DNA of 64,000 nt from NCBI GenBank assembly GCA_029212615.1, contig JARGPJ010000002.1:434001-498000 (forward strand). Reading direction: 5' to 3'. The first letter of the stretch is position 1. Each line of letters opens with the position of its first letter. Positions 47,120 to 55,110 of the stretch are shown here, one piece after another. This DNA comes from Verrucomicrobiales bacterium (GTDB taxonomy: Bacteria > Verrucomicrobiota > Verrucomicrobiia > Verrucomicrobiales > DEV007). The notes below the pieces were generated by a model. It was not told the DNA's origin and made no database searches. It saw only the letters and a list, made by a program, of their open reading frames with translations. A program made the translations under genes and the position numbers.

Positions 47120-47976
47120 CCTCCCGGACTGGAATTTAATCGTTTCCGGATTCCGGCTCCCCAGAAATCGACAATGATGATGAGAGCAAGGAGTAAATAG
47201 AAGTAAGTCCAGACTTCCCGATAGTAGAACTCTTCGTGAGAGAGCTCAATATAGAGACCGATCGTTTCGATACCCACGAAACCGAGGACCGCTGAAGATC
47301 GTAAAGCACACTCAAAACGATAAAAGCTGTAAGTGATGAGATTCGGAAGAGCTGCCGGAAGAGTGCCCACTAAAAACGTCTGCACCGGTCGATGCCCAAT
47401 CGCCTTGAGTGCGAAAGCGGCATCCCGGGCCTCTTCATCAATCAACTCAGAAAAGACTTTCCCGAGCGTTCCGGAAAAAGGCAGAGCCAGAGCAACCATT
47501 CCTGCGAGTGGAGACATCCCGAATGCCGAGAGAATCAGGAGAGCCCAGATCAACTCGTGAATTGATCGAAGCAGGCTCATGAAGAAGCGACTCAAAAGAT
47601 AGACGCCTCGTAGCATTACCTTTAGTCCCCGTGGACAGGGAGTCGGCCACCATGAGGAGGATCCGAGAAACCCCATTAAAAGGGCCACAGGAACCGCAAG
47701 ACTCATCGCTCCAAAGGCGAATTTGAGTGTCAGGAAGACACCTTTGAGTCCCTTAATCCAAATGGGATCGGCATCCTCAGGAACATCCGGATCTTCGTAG
47801 TCGAAAGCAGGATTCAGGGCTGCCTTGAAAAATTCACCGGTTCGCTCCCATCTTGTCGCGTCCGGCGGAACGAGTCCGGCAGGAGTCAATCCCAGTGCCC
47901 AGGCACAGATCAAGAAGATAAGCCCGATGCCGAGAACAACCCAGCGTCGACGCCCGTATTTCCCGTCCTCAGGCAT
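47107..47976 (-). CDS. PhnE-like ABC permease of putative selenium-oxyanion transporter (first permease)
   Basis: A 289-aa PhnE-family permease. The N-terminal helix WVVLGIGLIFLICAWALGL is followed by the membrane core (SRFFMSLLRSIHELIWALLILSAFGMSPLAGMVALALPFSGTLGK) with the EAA loop DEEARDAAFALKAIGHRPVQTFLVGTLP. Two different permeases, not one, are used, as in several PhnCDEE systems. It overlaps the ATPase gene by 8 bases. See the neighbouring permease for the argument that selenium is the cargo. Confidence 0.85.
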   Translation of the reverse strand: MPEDGKYGRRRWVVLGIGLIFLICAWALGLTPAGLVPPDATRWERTGEFFKAALNPAFDYEDPDVPEDADPIWIKGLKGVFLTLKFAFGAMSLAVPVALLMGFLGSSSWWPTPCPRGLKVMLRGVYLLSRFFMSLLRSIHELIWALLILSAFGMSPLAGMVALALPFSGTLGKVFSELIDEEARDAAFALKAIGHRPVQTFLVGTLPAALPNLITYSFYRFECALRSSAVLGFVGIETIGLYIELSHEEFYYREVWTYFYLLLALIIIVDFWGAGIRKRLNSSPGGCRA

Positions 47977-48742
47977 CCGTCATCATTTCTTCAGCGCTCA
48001 GTTCGTAGAGCGCCTCGAGTTCCGTTTCGGTAAGTGATTCCGGGGCACCGTCAAAAACGACTTTGCCGGCACGCAGACCGACAAGCCGCGGAAAGAATTC
48101 CCGGGCCAGTTCGAGATGGTGAAGACTGACGCACAGGGTAAAACCCAGCTCATCCGAAAGCTCTGTGAGCAATTTAACCGTATCACGGGCCCTCGCCGGA
48201 TCCACCGCTGAAACGGGTTCGTCCGCAAGAAGTGCTTCCGGATTCTGAAAAAGGGCGCGGGCGATGGCAACTCTCTGCTTCTGCCCGCCCGACAGCCTGG
48301 AAACAGTGTGGTAAAGCTTGTCCTCTATCCCCACCCGGTCGAGAAGCGCATGAATTTCAGCAGCATCCCGGTCCGAAGGCAGCAGGAGATCACGGACGGA
48401 TCGGAGAGTATTCCGGGATCCTCCACGTCCAAGGACGATATTTTGAATCGACGTGAGATTGTCAACGAGCCCCAGATGCTGAGGCATTGTCGCGATACGC
48501 GAACGAAGTTGCCGGAGCGACTTGACGCCGAGACTGGCGACCGGCTCCCCAAGAGCGGTAAGTTTGCCCTCATTGGGGACAAGCATGGTATTGAGCAAGC
48601 GGATCAGCGTTGTTTTCCCGCTGCCGCTCGGTCCGATGAACGCGACACGTTCACCTTTATCAATCGAAAGAGAGACCTCGTCAACTGCGACGAGGTCTCC
48701 AAACTTACATGTCACTCCCTGGAGTTGAAAGGCAGATGACAT
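47969..48742 (-). CDS. PhnC-like ABC ATPase of putative selenium-oxyanion transporter
   Basis: A 257-aa ATPase: Walker A GPSGSGKTT, Q-loop ATMPQHLGLVDNLT, signature SRLSGGQKQRVAIARALFQN, Walker B ALLADEPVSAVDP and switch histidine in CVSLHHL. It is closest in look to PhnC. It lies 18 bases after the binding-protein gene and overlaps the first permease gene. It powers the transporter embedded between selA and selB. Confidence 0.92.
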   Translation of the reverse strand: MSSAFQLQGVTCKFGDLVAVDEVSLSIDKGERVAFIGPSGSGKTTLIRLLNTMLVPNEGKLTALGEPVASLGVKSLRQLRSRIATMPQHLGLVDNLTSIQNIVLGRGGSRNTLRSVRDLLLPSDRDAAEIHALLDRVGIEDKLYHTVSRLSGGQKQRVAIARALFQNPEALLADEPVSAVDPARARDTVKLLTELSDELGFTLCVSLHHLELAREFFPRLVGLRAGKVVFDGAPESLTETELEALYELSAEEMMTDA

Positions 48743-48760
48743 GAAAAGCCGGGCGGAAAA

Positions 48761-49699
48761 TCAGCCTTCGATGAGGCCCATCTCAATCGCAGTTGCCTTG
48801 ATCCCGTCAAAGTCTTCATTCTTTGCAGAAATGATGGACTCCCGGTTGATCGCTTTCAGCGCATCAGAACCTTCAGGAGCTGCGATGAGCGCCGCCTGAA
48901 CTTTACCGATAAAGCCTTCTCCAAACACTGTCTCAACTTCAGGGTGAATCGTAAAATTGTAGTCTGCGTAGAAAGGAGTCGTCCAGATCTTCACCGTGTT
49001 CTCCGCAATTTTAGGATCCTCCGCTACAAGACTATCATAAGTCTTGTAGTTAACGGCTCCCACTTGATAGGTAGCGTCTGCCACCGCATTGGCCGTTGCA
49101 ACGTGACCACCGCTCATCTGAAACCCTGGCTTCGTTGCAAACCAGTCGTCAGGATTCACTCCCCCGTTGTTTTGCATGATGAAGTAGGTCGGCATGAGAC
49201 GCCCGGAAGTCGAACCGGGAGAACCGAAGGTGAAGGTCATGTCTTTGATCGCGAGCGGAAATTCCGCGGAGGGCTCAAGACCCGTGGCCTTATTCGCGAT
49301 GATGTATGACTTATACTTTGGATCCGCTTTGCCCTGAGCAATCGCCCGGGAACCTTCCACCGCCATGCGTGCCTGAACGCCGGAGAGACCGCCGAACCAA
49401 ACAAGCTGCACTTCACCGTTTTTGAACTTTGTCACCGAATCGGCGTAGTCCTTTGAGAAAACAAATTCAGTGGTCGTGCCGAGTTCTGCAGTGAGATACT
49501 CAGCCAACTTGTCGAACTTGGCCTTTTGATCGGTGATCTTCTCATCGGGGATAGCCGATAGATAGAAGGTGGCCGCTGTTGCCTCCGGAGTGGAAGCGGT
49601 TTCAGATTGCTCAGTCGACGGCGAGTCACTACCGCAGCCAACAAGGGCCATTGTAGTCAGCGCTGCCAGACCGACACGGAAAAGAGAACTTTTCAACAT
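48761..49699 (-). CDS. PhnD-like binding lipoprotein, putative selenate/selenite ABC transporter
   Basis: A 312-aa periplasmic binding protein anchored as a lipoprotein (lipobox TTMALVGCG). It has the PhnD-family blocks FYLSAIPDEKITDQKAKFDKL, VQLVWFGGLSGVQAR, MTFTFGSPGSTSGRLMPTYFI and AVADATYQVGAVNYKTYDSL. The family contains a branch described as putative selenate ABC transporter binding proteins, always found with selenium genes, and the placement here between selA and selB agrees. A short-chain phosphonate or phosphite ligand is the alternative. A perfect palindrome lies 37 bases upstream of its start codon. Confidence 0.88.
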   Translation of the reverse strand: MLKSSLFRVGLAALTTMALVGCGSDSPSTEQSETASTPEATAATFYLSAIPDEKITDQKAKFDKLAEYLTAELGTTTEFVFSKDYADSVTKFKNGEVQLVWFGGLSGVQARMAVEGSRAIAQGKADPKYKSYIIANKATGLEPSAEFPLAIKDMTFTFGSPGSTSGRLMPTYFIMQNNGGVNPDDWFATKPGFQMSGGHVATANAVADATYQVGAVNYKTYDSLVAEDPKIAENTVKIWTTPFYADYNFTIHPEVETVFGEGFIGKVQAALIAAPEGSDALKAINRESIISAKNEDFDGIKATAIEMGLIEG

Positions 49700-49735
49700 T
49701 GTGGGTATAATTTTACTAGTGGGAATTTTCTGATC

Positions 49736-49749
49736 ATTTTGATCAAAAT
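49736..49749. promoter_or_regulatory. Perfect palindrome upstream of the selenium ABC transporter genes
   Basis: ATTTTGATCAAAAT, a 14-base perfect palindrome in the 108-base gap between selA and the binding-protein gene. Position and AT-rich surroundings suggest an operator or promoter element for the transporter-selB transcript. The regulator is unknown. Confidence 0.45.
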
Positions 49750-49807
49750 TGCCTTTGCACTCTTTTCGTTAGCTGATTCGAGGACAAAGGTATGACGCAT
49801 TCAATGT

Positions 49808-51220
49808 TCAAACCTTTCGAAAAATAGCGAGAAGATTTTCGACTACTTTCCCGTCCTGCTCCGGAAAAACTGTCCTGAGATCAATGCGGAATCTGTCCCC
49901 GGCGATGTAGCCCATCACAGGTAGTGCCTGCTCACGCATTCGCTGAGCCAGCTTCGGTAAACTCATCGTCGTGGGATATAGATCGAGTGCGAGCGATTCA
50001 ATCTCAGCCTTTGGCATCGTTCCTCCACCACAGCGGGCAATTGATTGAACCGTGCCGACCTCCAATCCTTCAACCCCCTTCAACGCCGCTACGATCGCAT
50101 CCGCCCTCGGCCTGAGTTCATCATCCACTGAAGCGGAGAGCATTCGTAGCAAAGGCAGGTCCGGCTGCCTGCCGTCCCCGGCGCTGAGATACTCGAGAAT
50201 CGTTGCCTGCATCGCCGTCAGAATGAGCTTGTCGCAGCGCAACGCACGGAAGAAAGGTTCTTTCTTAATCCCGGCGATGAGATCAGCCCGTCCCGCAATA
50301 ATACCTGCCTGCGGGCCGCCGAGAAGTTTATCACCGCTGATACAGATAAGGTCGACGCCTCGATTCAACACCTCACCGGCGGTCGGCTCATGCGGAATCG
50401 GAGCGAGGGATTCCGTCATCACTATGGCGCCGCTCCCGAGGTCTTCGACCACGGGGATCCCGTGCGCTTTTCCCAACTCGACGAGTTCCTCAGTCGTCGG
50501 CTCGTGAGTAAAGCCACCCATCCAGAAATTTGACCGGTGCACTTTCAGTAGCATCCCCGTTCTCGGCGTGATCGCTTTTTCGTAGTCTTCGAGAGAGGTC
50601 TTGTTCGTCGCCCCTACTTCGATGAGCCGAGTATTGCTGGCCTCCATGATCTCCGGGATGCGAAACCCTCCGCCAATTTCGACGAGCTCCCCCCGGGAGA
50701 TGATCGCTTCATTCCTCTCGCCATTAGCAAGATGCTTCAGCATCAGAATCAAGGCCGCCGCACAGTTGTTCGTCACGGTGGCTGACTCGGCTCCAATCAG
50801 GGTTGCGAGACATTTCTCCAGAAATCCTCCACGTGTCCCCCGCTCTCCCGAAACGAGATCCAATTCAAGGTTATTGTAGTACTGTCCGACCCCGGCAATA
50901 CTCTCGACGGCATCGCTGCTGAGAGGAGAACGCCCGAGATTCGTGTGAATACAGACTCCGGTCCCGTTGATCACCGGATGGATCCTTGATCGGAAAAGAG
51001 AGGTGATCGATGCCACGGAACTTTCCACAAAAGCATCAAATTTCGGGATCTCTGTGCATCCATTCTTTACGTCCTCCCGAAGAGATTCGACGGCCTGACG
51101 CACCAGCGCTGTGGTCAGCGCAAGAGGGAGCGGTGCGACATCTTCACGCTGACTGATCGCATGCAGCACTTTATCAACCCCTGGAATGAGGGAAAAAGGA
51201 TTCGGGGTTTTCGAGCTCAT
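49808..51220 (-). CDS. selA: L-seryl-tRNA(Sec) selenium transferase SelA
   Basis: A 470-aa PLP enzyme that converts Ser-tRNA(Sec) to Sec-tRNA(Sec) with selenophosphate. Family motifs: HPVINGTGVCIHTNLGRSPLS, TNNCAAALILML, VEDLGSGA, and the PLP-lysine site ISGDKLLGGPQAGII (Lys298). Full length. The mRNA in front of its ATG can form two mutually exclusive hairpins. It lies 117 bases downstream of selD on the same strand, and its product SelA uses SelD's selenophosphate. Confidence 0.97.
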   Translation of the reverse strand: MSSKTPNPFSLIPGVDKVLHAISQREDVAPLPLALTTALVRQAVESLREDVKNGCTEIPKFDAFVESSVASITSLFRSRIHPVINGTGVCIHTNLGRSPLSSDAVESIAGVGQYYNNLELDLVSGERGTRGGFLEKCLATLIGAESATVTNNCAAALILMLKHLANGERNEAIISRGELVEIGGGFRIPEIMEASNTRLIEVGATNKTSLEDYEKAITPRTGMLLKVHRSNFWMGGFTHEPTTEELVELGKAHGIPVVEDLGSGAIVMTESLAPIPHEPTAGEVLNRGVDLICISGDKLLGGPQAGIIAGRADLIAGIKKEPFFRALRCDKLILTAMQATILEYLSAGDGRQPDLPLLRMLSASVDDELRPRADAIVAALKGVEGLEVGTVQSIARCGGGTMPKAEIESLALDLYPTTMSLPKLAQRMREQALPVMGYIAGDRFRIDLRTVFPEQDGKVVENLLAIFRKV

Positions 51221-51222
51221 TG

Positions 51223-51247
51223 CGATAGTCTGACAACTATCGTCAGA
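51223..51247 (-). promoter_or_regulatory. Mutually exclusive hairpins in the selA leader
   Basis: In the selA mRNA, CGATAGT-TGTCAG-ACTATCG forms a 7-bp stem that ends two bases before the ATG. An upstream stem TCTGAC-GATAGTT-GTCAGA uses overlapping bases, so only one can form. This layout could switch access to the start codon. No ligand or protein is known. Confidence 0.5.
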
Positions 51248-51337
51248 GGGTATCCAAATTGCAAGAACACTGAAACACCGGGGGGCCCCTGAAACTTTGC
51301 GACCCGTTCAATCAAATGAGCAAGGCGGCCAACGCTT

Positions 51338-52396
51338 CTACACGACCGACACGAGCTTCTCCCCTGCCTCTCCGGCCGGTGTAATATGCCCGACAACTGC
51401 TTTGGAAAGGGATTCATCTTCATCGAGAATCTCCATGACACGACTGAGATTGTTCTCGGGAACACAGCATAAAAGGCCTCCACTGGTCTGGGCATCAGCT
51501 AGAAGGTACTTCATGGCCATGGATACTTGAGGGCTGAATTCAGTGTCTTTCTCAGCAGTCTTCAGATTTTGCTTCGTCCCGCCGGGAACGCAGTCTTCCT
51601 CTTCGATGAGACGAATAACCTCAGCCGAAATAGCCGGGGTATTGTCCGAATGAATGACGGCACGGGTTCCGCTGGAGCGACATAGTGAAATGAGATGGCC
51701 CAGCAATCCAAATCCGGTGACATCAGTGGCGCACTTCACCAGTCCCTCCTCCGCCATCTTTGTGCCGGGAGTATTAAGACGACTCATCAGCGAAACCGCT
51801 TCAATCACGAGAGCTCCTGTCGTCATTCCCCTTTTAATTCCCGTCGTTAAAATGCCGGTGCCCAGAGGTTTGGTCAACACCAGGACGTCCCCCGCTTCGG
51901 CCCCGGCATTGGTGATCATACGATGTGGATTCACTAATCCCGTCACAGAAAGTCCGTAGATCGGTTCCGGATTCTTGATTGAATGACCTCCGGCAAGCGC
52001 ACAGTTCGCCTCTTTTACCTTATCGGCACCGCCGCGAAGTATTTCGTGAATGACATCAAGTGAGATCACATCGGCCGGCATTCCGACAATATTCATCGCG
52101 GTGACTGGTCGTCCTCCCATCGCAAACACATCGGAAAGTGAATTCGTCGCGGCAATTTCCCCATAGAGATAAGGATCATCGACGATCGGTGTAAAAAAAT
52201 CGACCGTTTGGACCATTGCAAGATCCGCGGAAAGTTGGTACACGGCTGCGTCATCGGAGGTACTGGCACCGACTAACAACTTAGGATCTTCGTACTGATT
52301 CAACCCCCGCAAAACTTGCGAGAGCGCCTCCTGGCTGAGCTTGGAAGCTCAACCGCCGCAGGACGAAAGAGAAGTGAGTTTAATATCTACTGACAT
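51338..52396 (-). CDS. selD: Selenophosphate synthetase SelD, itself a selenoprotein (Sec16 encoded by UGA)
   Basis: A 352-aa ATP-dependent enzyme that makes selenophosphate. The start ATG is at 52396. The reading frame contains one UGA at codon 16 (52349-52351) and reads LTSLSSCGG-U-ASKLSQEAL before continuing without a break into the conserved LLVGASTSDDAAVYQL, VQTVDFFTPIVDDPY, IAATNSLSDVFAMGG and CALAGGHSIKNPEPIYGLSVTGL. The UGA falls exactly where SelD enzymes have their active Cys or Sec, in a CxxU motif. With selA and selB beside it, decoding as selenocysteine is nearly certain. Automatic calling would cut the gene to 51338-52312. It diverges from senB with 88 bases between the starts. 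Confidence 0.93.
52323..52351 (-). promoter_or_regulatory. Candidate bacterial SECIS element in selD
   Basis: The UGA begins a palindrome (TGAGCTTCCAAGCTCA), and right after it comes a small stem AGC(C)/G(C)GCT around an AGGAG loop, placed about 17-21 bases after the UGA. An exposed loop with GG and a bulge at that distance is what SelB recognises in bacterial SECIS elements. The exact fold needs computing. Confidence 0.55.
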
Positions 52397-52484
52397 GGAT
52401 TGCGTTTTAATACGCCTTAGGACGAGTATGCTCTCACGAAGCTTTCAGTTTTTCCATGAGAAATGAAGCCTATTGGAGACCTTG

Positions 52485-53465
52485 ATGAACATCCTTCTCT
52501 ACAGCCCGGCCAGCACGGTTCGACGAAATGGCAACCGGCAGACCTCATCGCAATGGGTGGAAATGCTGCGGGAAGCCGGACACCATGTACGAATTCTGTC
52601 GCACTACGAAAACGAACAGGCCGACTTACTGATTGCTCTGCATGCCACCAAAAGCCGAGAGGCAATTCTGGGATTCCAGCAATCGGTTCCCGGGGGGAAA
52701 GTGATCCTTACTCTGACGGGAACCGACATCTATCCTTCGCCCGCCGAAGAAGCAATCGACACCATGATGAGAGCGGATGCCCTCATCACCCTCCAGCGAA
52801 AAGCCGTTGAGAAGGTTCCGAAGGACTGCCAGACGAAAACCTTCACCGTCATCCAGTCCGCGCATCGCCGTTCTAATCTGGCGGAGGAGTCAACGCACGG
52901 GGTTGTCGTCTCTGTAGTTGGACATCTCCGTGATGTAAAAGATCCTCTCCTTCCGGCAAGAGCCTCACGCCTGCTGAATGCCTCGTCAGAGATTCGGATC
53001 CGCCATGCCGGCGGCATCCTTGAGACAAAATACGCTGCCCTCGTCGCCGCAGAGGAGAAAGAGAACCCGCGTTATGAATGGCTCGGAGAGTTAAGCGAAA
53101 TCGAAACGGCGAACCTCATCGCTTCATCACACCTCATGGTGATTTCCTCTTTAAGCGAAGGCGGAGCGCGCGTCGTCGGTGAAGCAGTGGTCCATGGCAC
53201 ACCGGTTCTCTCCTCCCGCATCGATGGCGTCATCGGTCTCCTTGGCGACGACTACCCCGGACTGTTTCCCGCAGGGAGCGCCAGCTCACTCGCTAAGATG
53301 CTGTCAAAAGCTGAACGCGACTCTTTCTTCTACGCGACACTTAAGAAAGCAGCGCTTCGCTCTGCCGAACAATTTAGCCCTGAAGCGGAAAAGACATCTC
53401 TCCTTTCCATTATTCAGAAATTTGAGCAGGGACAAAAGGCCCCGCTCAGCTTTCCGAAGAAGTAG
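52485..53465 (+). CDS. senB: SenB-like selenosugar synthase (TIGR04348-type glycosyltransferase)
   Basis: A 326-aa GT-B-type glycosyltransferase. Start ATG 52485 with GGAGA five bases upstream; a TTG four codons earlier is less likely. The N-terminal half has the signature of SenB proteins: SPASTVRRNGNRQTSSQWVE, LREAGHHV, ADLLIALHATKS, LTLTGTDIYPS, ADALITLQRKAVEKVP and TVIQSAH. The C-terminal half carries the GT4-like VISSLSEGGARVVGEAV. SenB joins selenophosphate to a UDP-sugar, giving a selenosugar (established for the selenoneine pathway). It diverges from selD, the supplier of selenophosphate. No senA-like gene is in the window. Its end overlaps the convergent GNAT-nitrilase gene by 20 bases. 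Confidence 0.85.
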   Translation: MNILLYSPASTVRRNGNRQTSSQWVEMLREAGHHVRILSHYENEQADLLIALHATKSREAILGFQQSVPGGKVILTLTGTDIYPSPAEEAIDTMMRADALITLQRKAVEKVPKDCQTKTFTVIQSAHRRSNLAEESTHGVVVSVVGHLRDVKDPLLPARASRLLNASSEIRIRHAGGILETKYAALVAAEEKENPRYEWLGELSEIETANLIASSHLMVISSLSEGGARVVGEAVVHGTPVLSSRIDGVIGLLGDDYPGLFPAGSASSLAKMLSKAERDSFFYATLKKAALRSAEQFSPEAEKTSLLSIIQKFEQGQKAPLSFPKK

Positions 53466-55044
53466 CCTCTTGAACCCCGGGCGACTGATACTCGCTGTGA
53501 ACGCGGGAAACGAATTCAAAGAGATCATAACGCCTGTCGTTCATCGGAGTGACTGAGCCACTTGCCCGTGAACGATATAGATCTGAGATGTTGAGGTCAG
53601 TCACAAGCAAGGTCTCAATATTTGGGTCCGCCTCCGCCTGAATCCCGTCCCTCGCAAACTCGAAGTCAGAAGGCGTGAACACCGCCGCCCGACCATAGTG
53701 AATATCCATCGCCGGCACATCCGGGAGATTTCCGACCACCCCTGCAGTCGCCACATAAATCTGATTCTCAATTGCCCGCGCTGCCGCGCAGGTATTCACA
53801 CGCAAGTATCCCTGCCGGTTATCCGTGCAATAGGGAACGAACAGAATCTCCACCCCTTGATCCGCCAGGTATCGTGCTGCTTCCGGAAATTCAACATCGT
53901 AGCAGATCAGGATACCAATCTTTGCTTTCGGCGTCTGCACCACCACAAGAGAGTCCCCCCCTGAAATGCCCCACCAGGTCTTCTCACTCGGAGTGATGTG
54001 CAATTTGGGCTGACTCACATGCGACCCGTCTGGACGAAAGATCATCGAAACATTGTGAAGAGAACCATCGTCCTGTGCAACCGGGTGCGAACCGGCGATT
54101 AGATAAAGCCCCTGCTCCTGAGCAAGCGAGCTCATCAAGGCCTCAAACTGTTCCGTGTAATCTGAAAGTTTTCGAATCCCCTCCCGCGATTGCATCGGTT
54201 TCATCGCCGACAACAATTGAACGGAAAAGAACTCCGGAAAGACAACAAACTCGGCCCCATAGTCCTCTCCCGCCGTTTCAGCAAAATAGCGAACCTGTGC
54301 CGCAAATTCATCGAAATCGGCGATCCGGCGCATCTGATACTGAACGCAGGCTACCCTGACATTCCTCTCCACATCCGGGTCCACCTGGTAGTCGGGGTTC
54401 AGCCATTCAATTAGAGAGGCATGATTACAACTCTTCGGATCACGAATGTAATTTTTCATGATCCCGCGAACAACGAAACCTTCCCGCAATTGAAAACCAA
54501 GGACGGGATCGGCGATCCCCCCCTCTTTGACGCGGGCTACATACTCCTCGGGAGTGAGCTTATCGACATACTCAGAATAACGCCAGAGACGTCCGCCTCC
54601 AAGGATGCGGCGAAGATTCATCCGCCGGCAGAGATCCCGCCTCACCTGATAAAGAATTCTCCCCAGCCCTTTTCCCTGAAAATTCGGGTCCACATAAACA
54701 TCAGCCCCGTAGAGAGTGTCGCCCTGTGGGTCATGATTGTAAAAATACCCGTCATCGGTCACCCCGTAGTAAGTGTGGTGCCTGAGAGGATTCTGACCAA
54801 GATCAACGATCAAACTCGAAGCCACCGCAACGGCGCAACCTCCAACCTCCGCCACCACCTGCCCTTCGGGAAAGACCTCCAGATGACTCAAAAGCTGATC
54901 CTCACGCCACGCCTCATCGGACTCCATCATGCTCGGAAAACACCGGCGATGAAGATCAATCATCTGCGGAATATCCGCCTCCGAAACTGGACGGATTAAG
55001 ACCTCAATACCGGAAGTTTCAAATACCTGAGGCTCGATCATCAT
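53446..55044 (-). CDS. GNAT acetyltransferase - nitrilase (carbon-nitrogen hydrolase) fusion
   Basis: A 532-aa two-domain protein. Residues ~12-215 are a GNAT acetyltransferase (LIRPVSEADIPQMIDLHRRC; acetyl-CoA loop VDPNFQGKGLGRILYQVRRDL). Residues ~228-515 form a carbon-nitrogen hydrolase with the triad Glu (VVFPEFFSVQLL), Lys (QPKLHITPSE) and Cys (ILICYDVEFPEAARYL) intact. Such bifunctional proteins are known in marine bacteria, but the substrate is not established. It converges on senB. A role in selenium-compound metabolism is conceivable only from position. Start ATG 55044, preceded by another in-frame context with no better start. Confidence 0.88.
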   Translation of the reverse strand: MMIEPQVFETSGIEVLIRPVSEADIPQMIDLHRRCFPSMMESDEAWREDQLLSHLEVFPEGQVVAEVGGCAVAVASSLIVDLGQNPLRHHTYYGVTDDGYFYNHDPQGDTLYGADVYVDPNFQGKGLGRILYQVRRDLCRRMNLRRILGGGRLWRYSEYVDKLTPEEYVARVKEGGIADPVLGFQLREGFVVRGIMKNYIRDPKSCNHASLIEWLNPDYQVDPDVERNVRVACVQYQMRRIADFDEFAAQVRYFAETAGEDYGAEFVVFPEFFSVQLLSAMKPMQSREGIRKLSDYTEQFEALMSSLAQEQGLYLIAGSHPVAQDDGSLHNVSMIFRPDGSHVSQPKLHITPSEKTWWGISGGDSLVVVQTPKAKIGILICYDVEFPEAARYLADQGVEILFVPYCTDNRQGYLRVNTCAAARAIENQIYVATAGVVGNLPDVPAMDIHYGRAAVFTPSDFEFARDGIQAEADPNIETLLVTDLNISDLYRSRASGSVTPMNDRRYDLFEFVSRVHSEYQSPGVQEATSSES

Positions 55045-55110
55045 AGATCGTTACCATTCTCCAGCGTATTCAAAAGGCAATCCGCATTGAAGCCGGGCGA
55101 CCCCTCATTC

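Noticed and set aside
46217..49699. Ordinary phosphonate transporter annotation
   Set aside because: No phosphonate-degrading genes are present and the four genes lie inside a run of selenium genes; selenium oxyanion transport is the better reading, though not proven.
51338..52312. selD as an N-terminally truncated gene or pseudogene
   Set aside because: The upstream frame contains the missing N-terminus with a single TGA exactly at the active-site Cys/Sec position, and selA/selB are adjacent; selenocysteine decoding explains it better.
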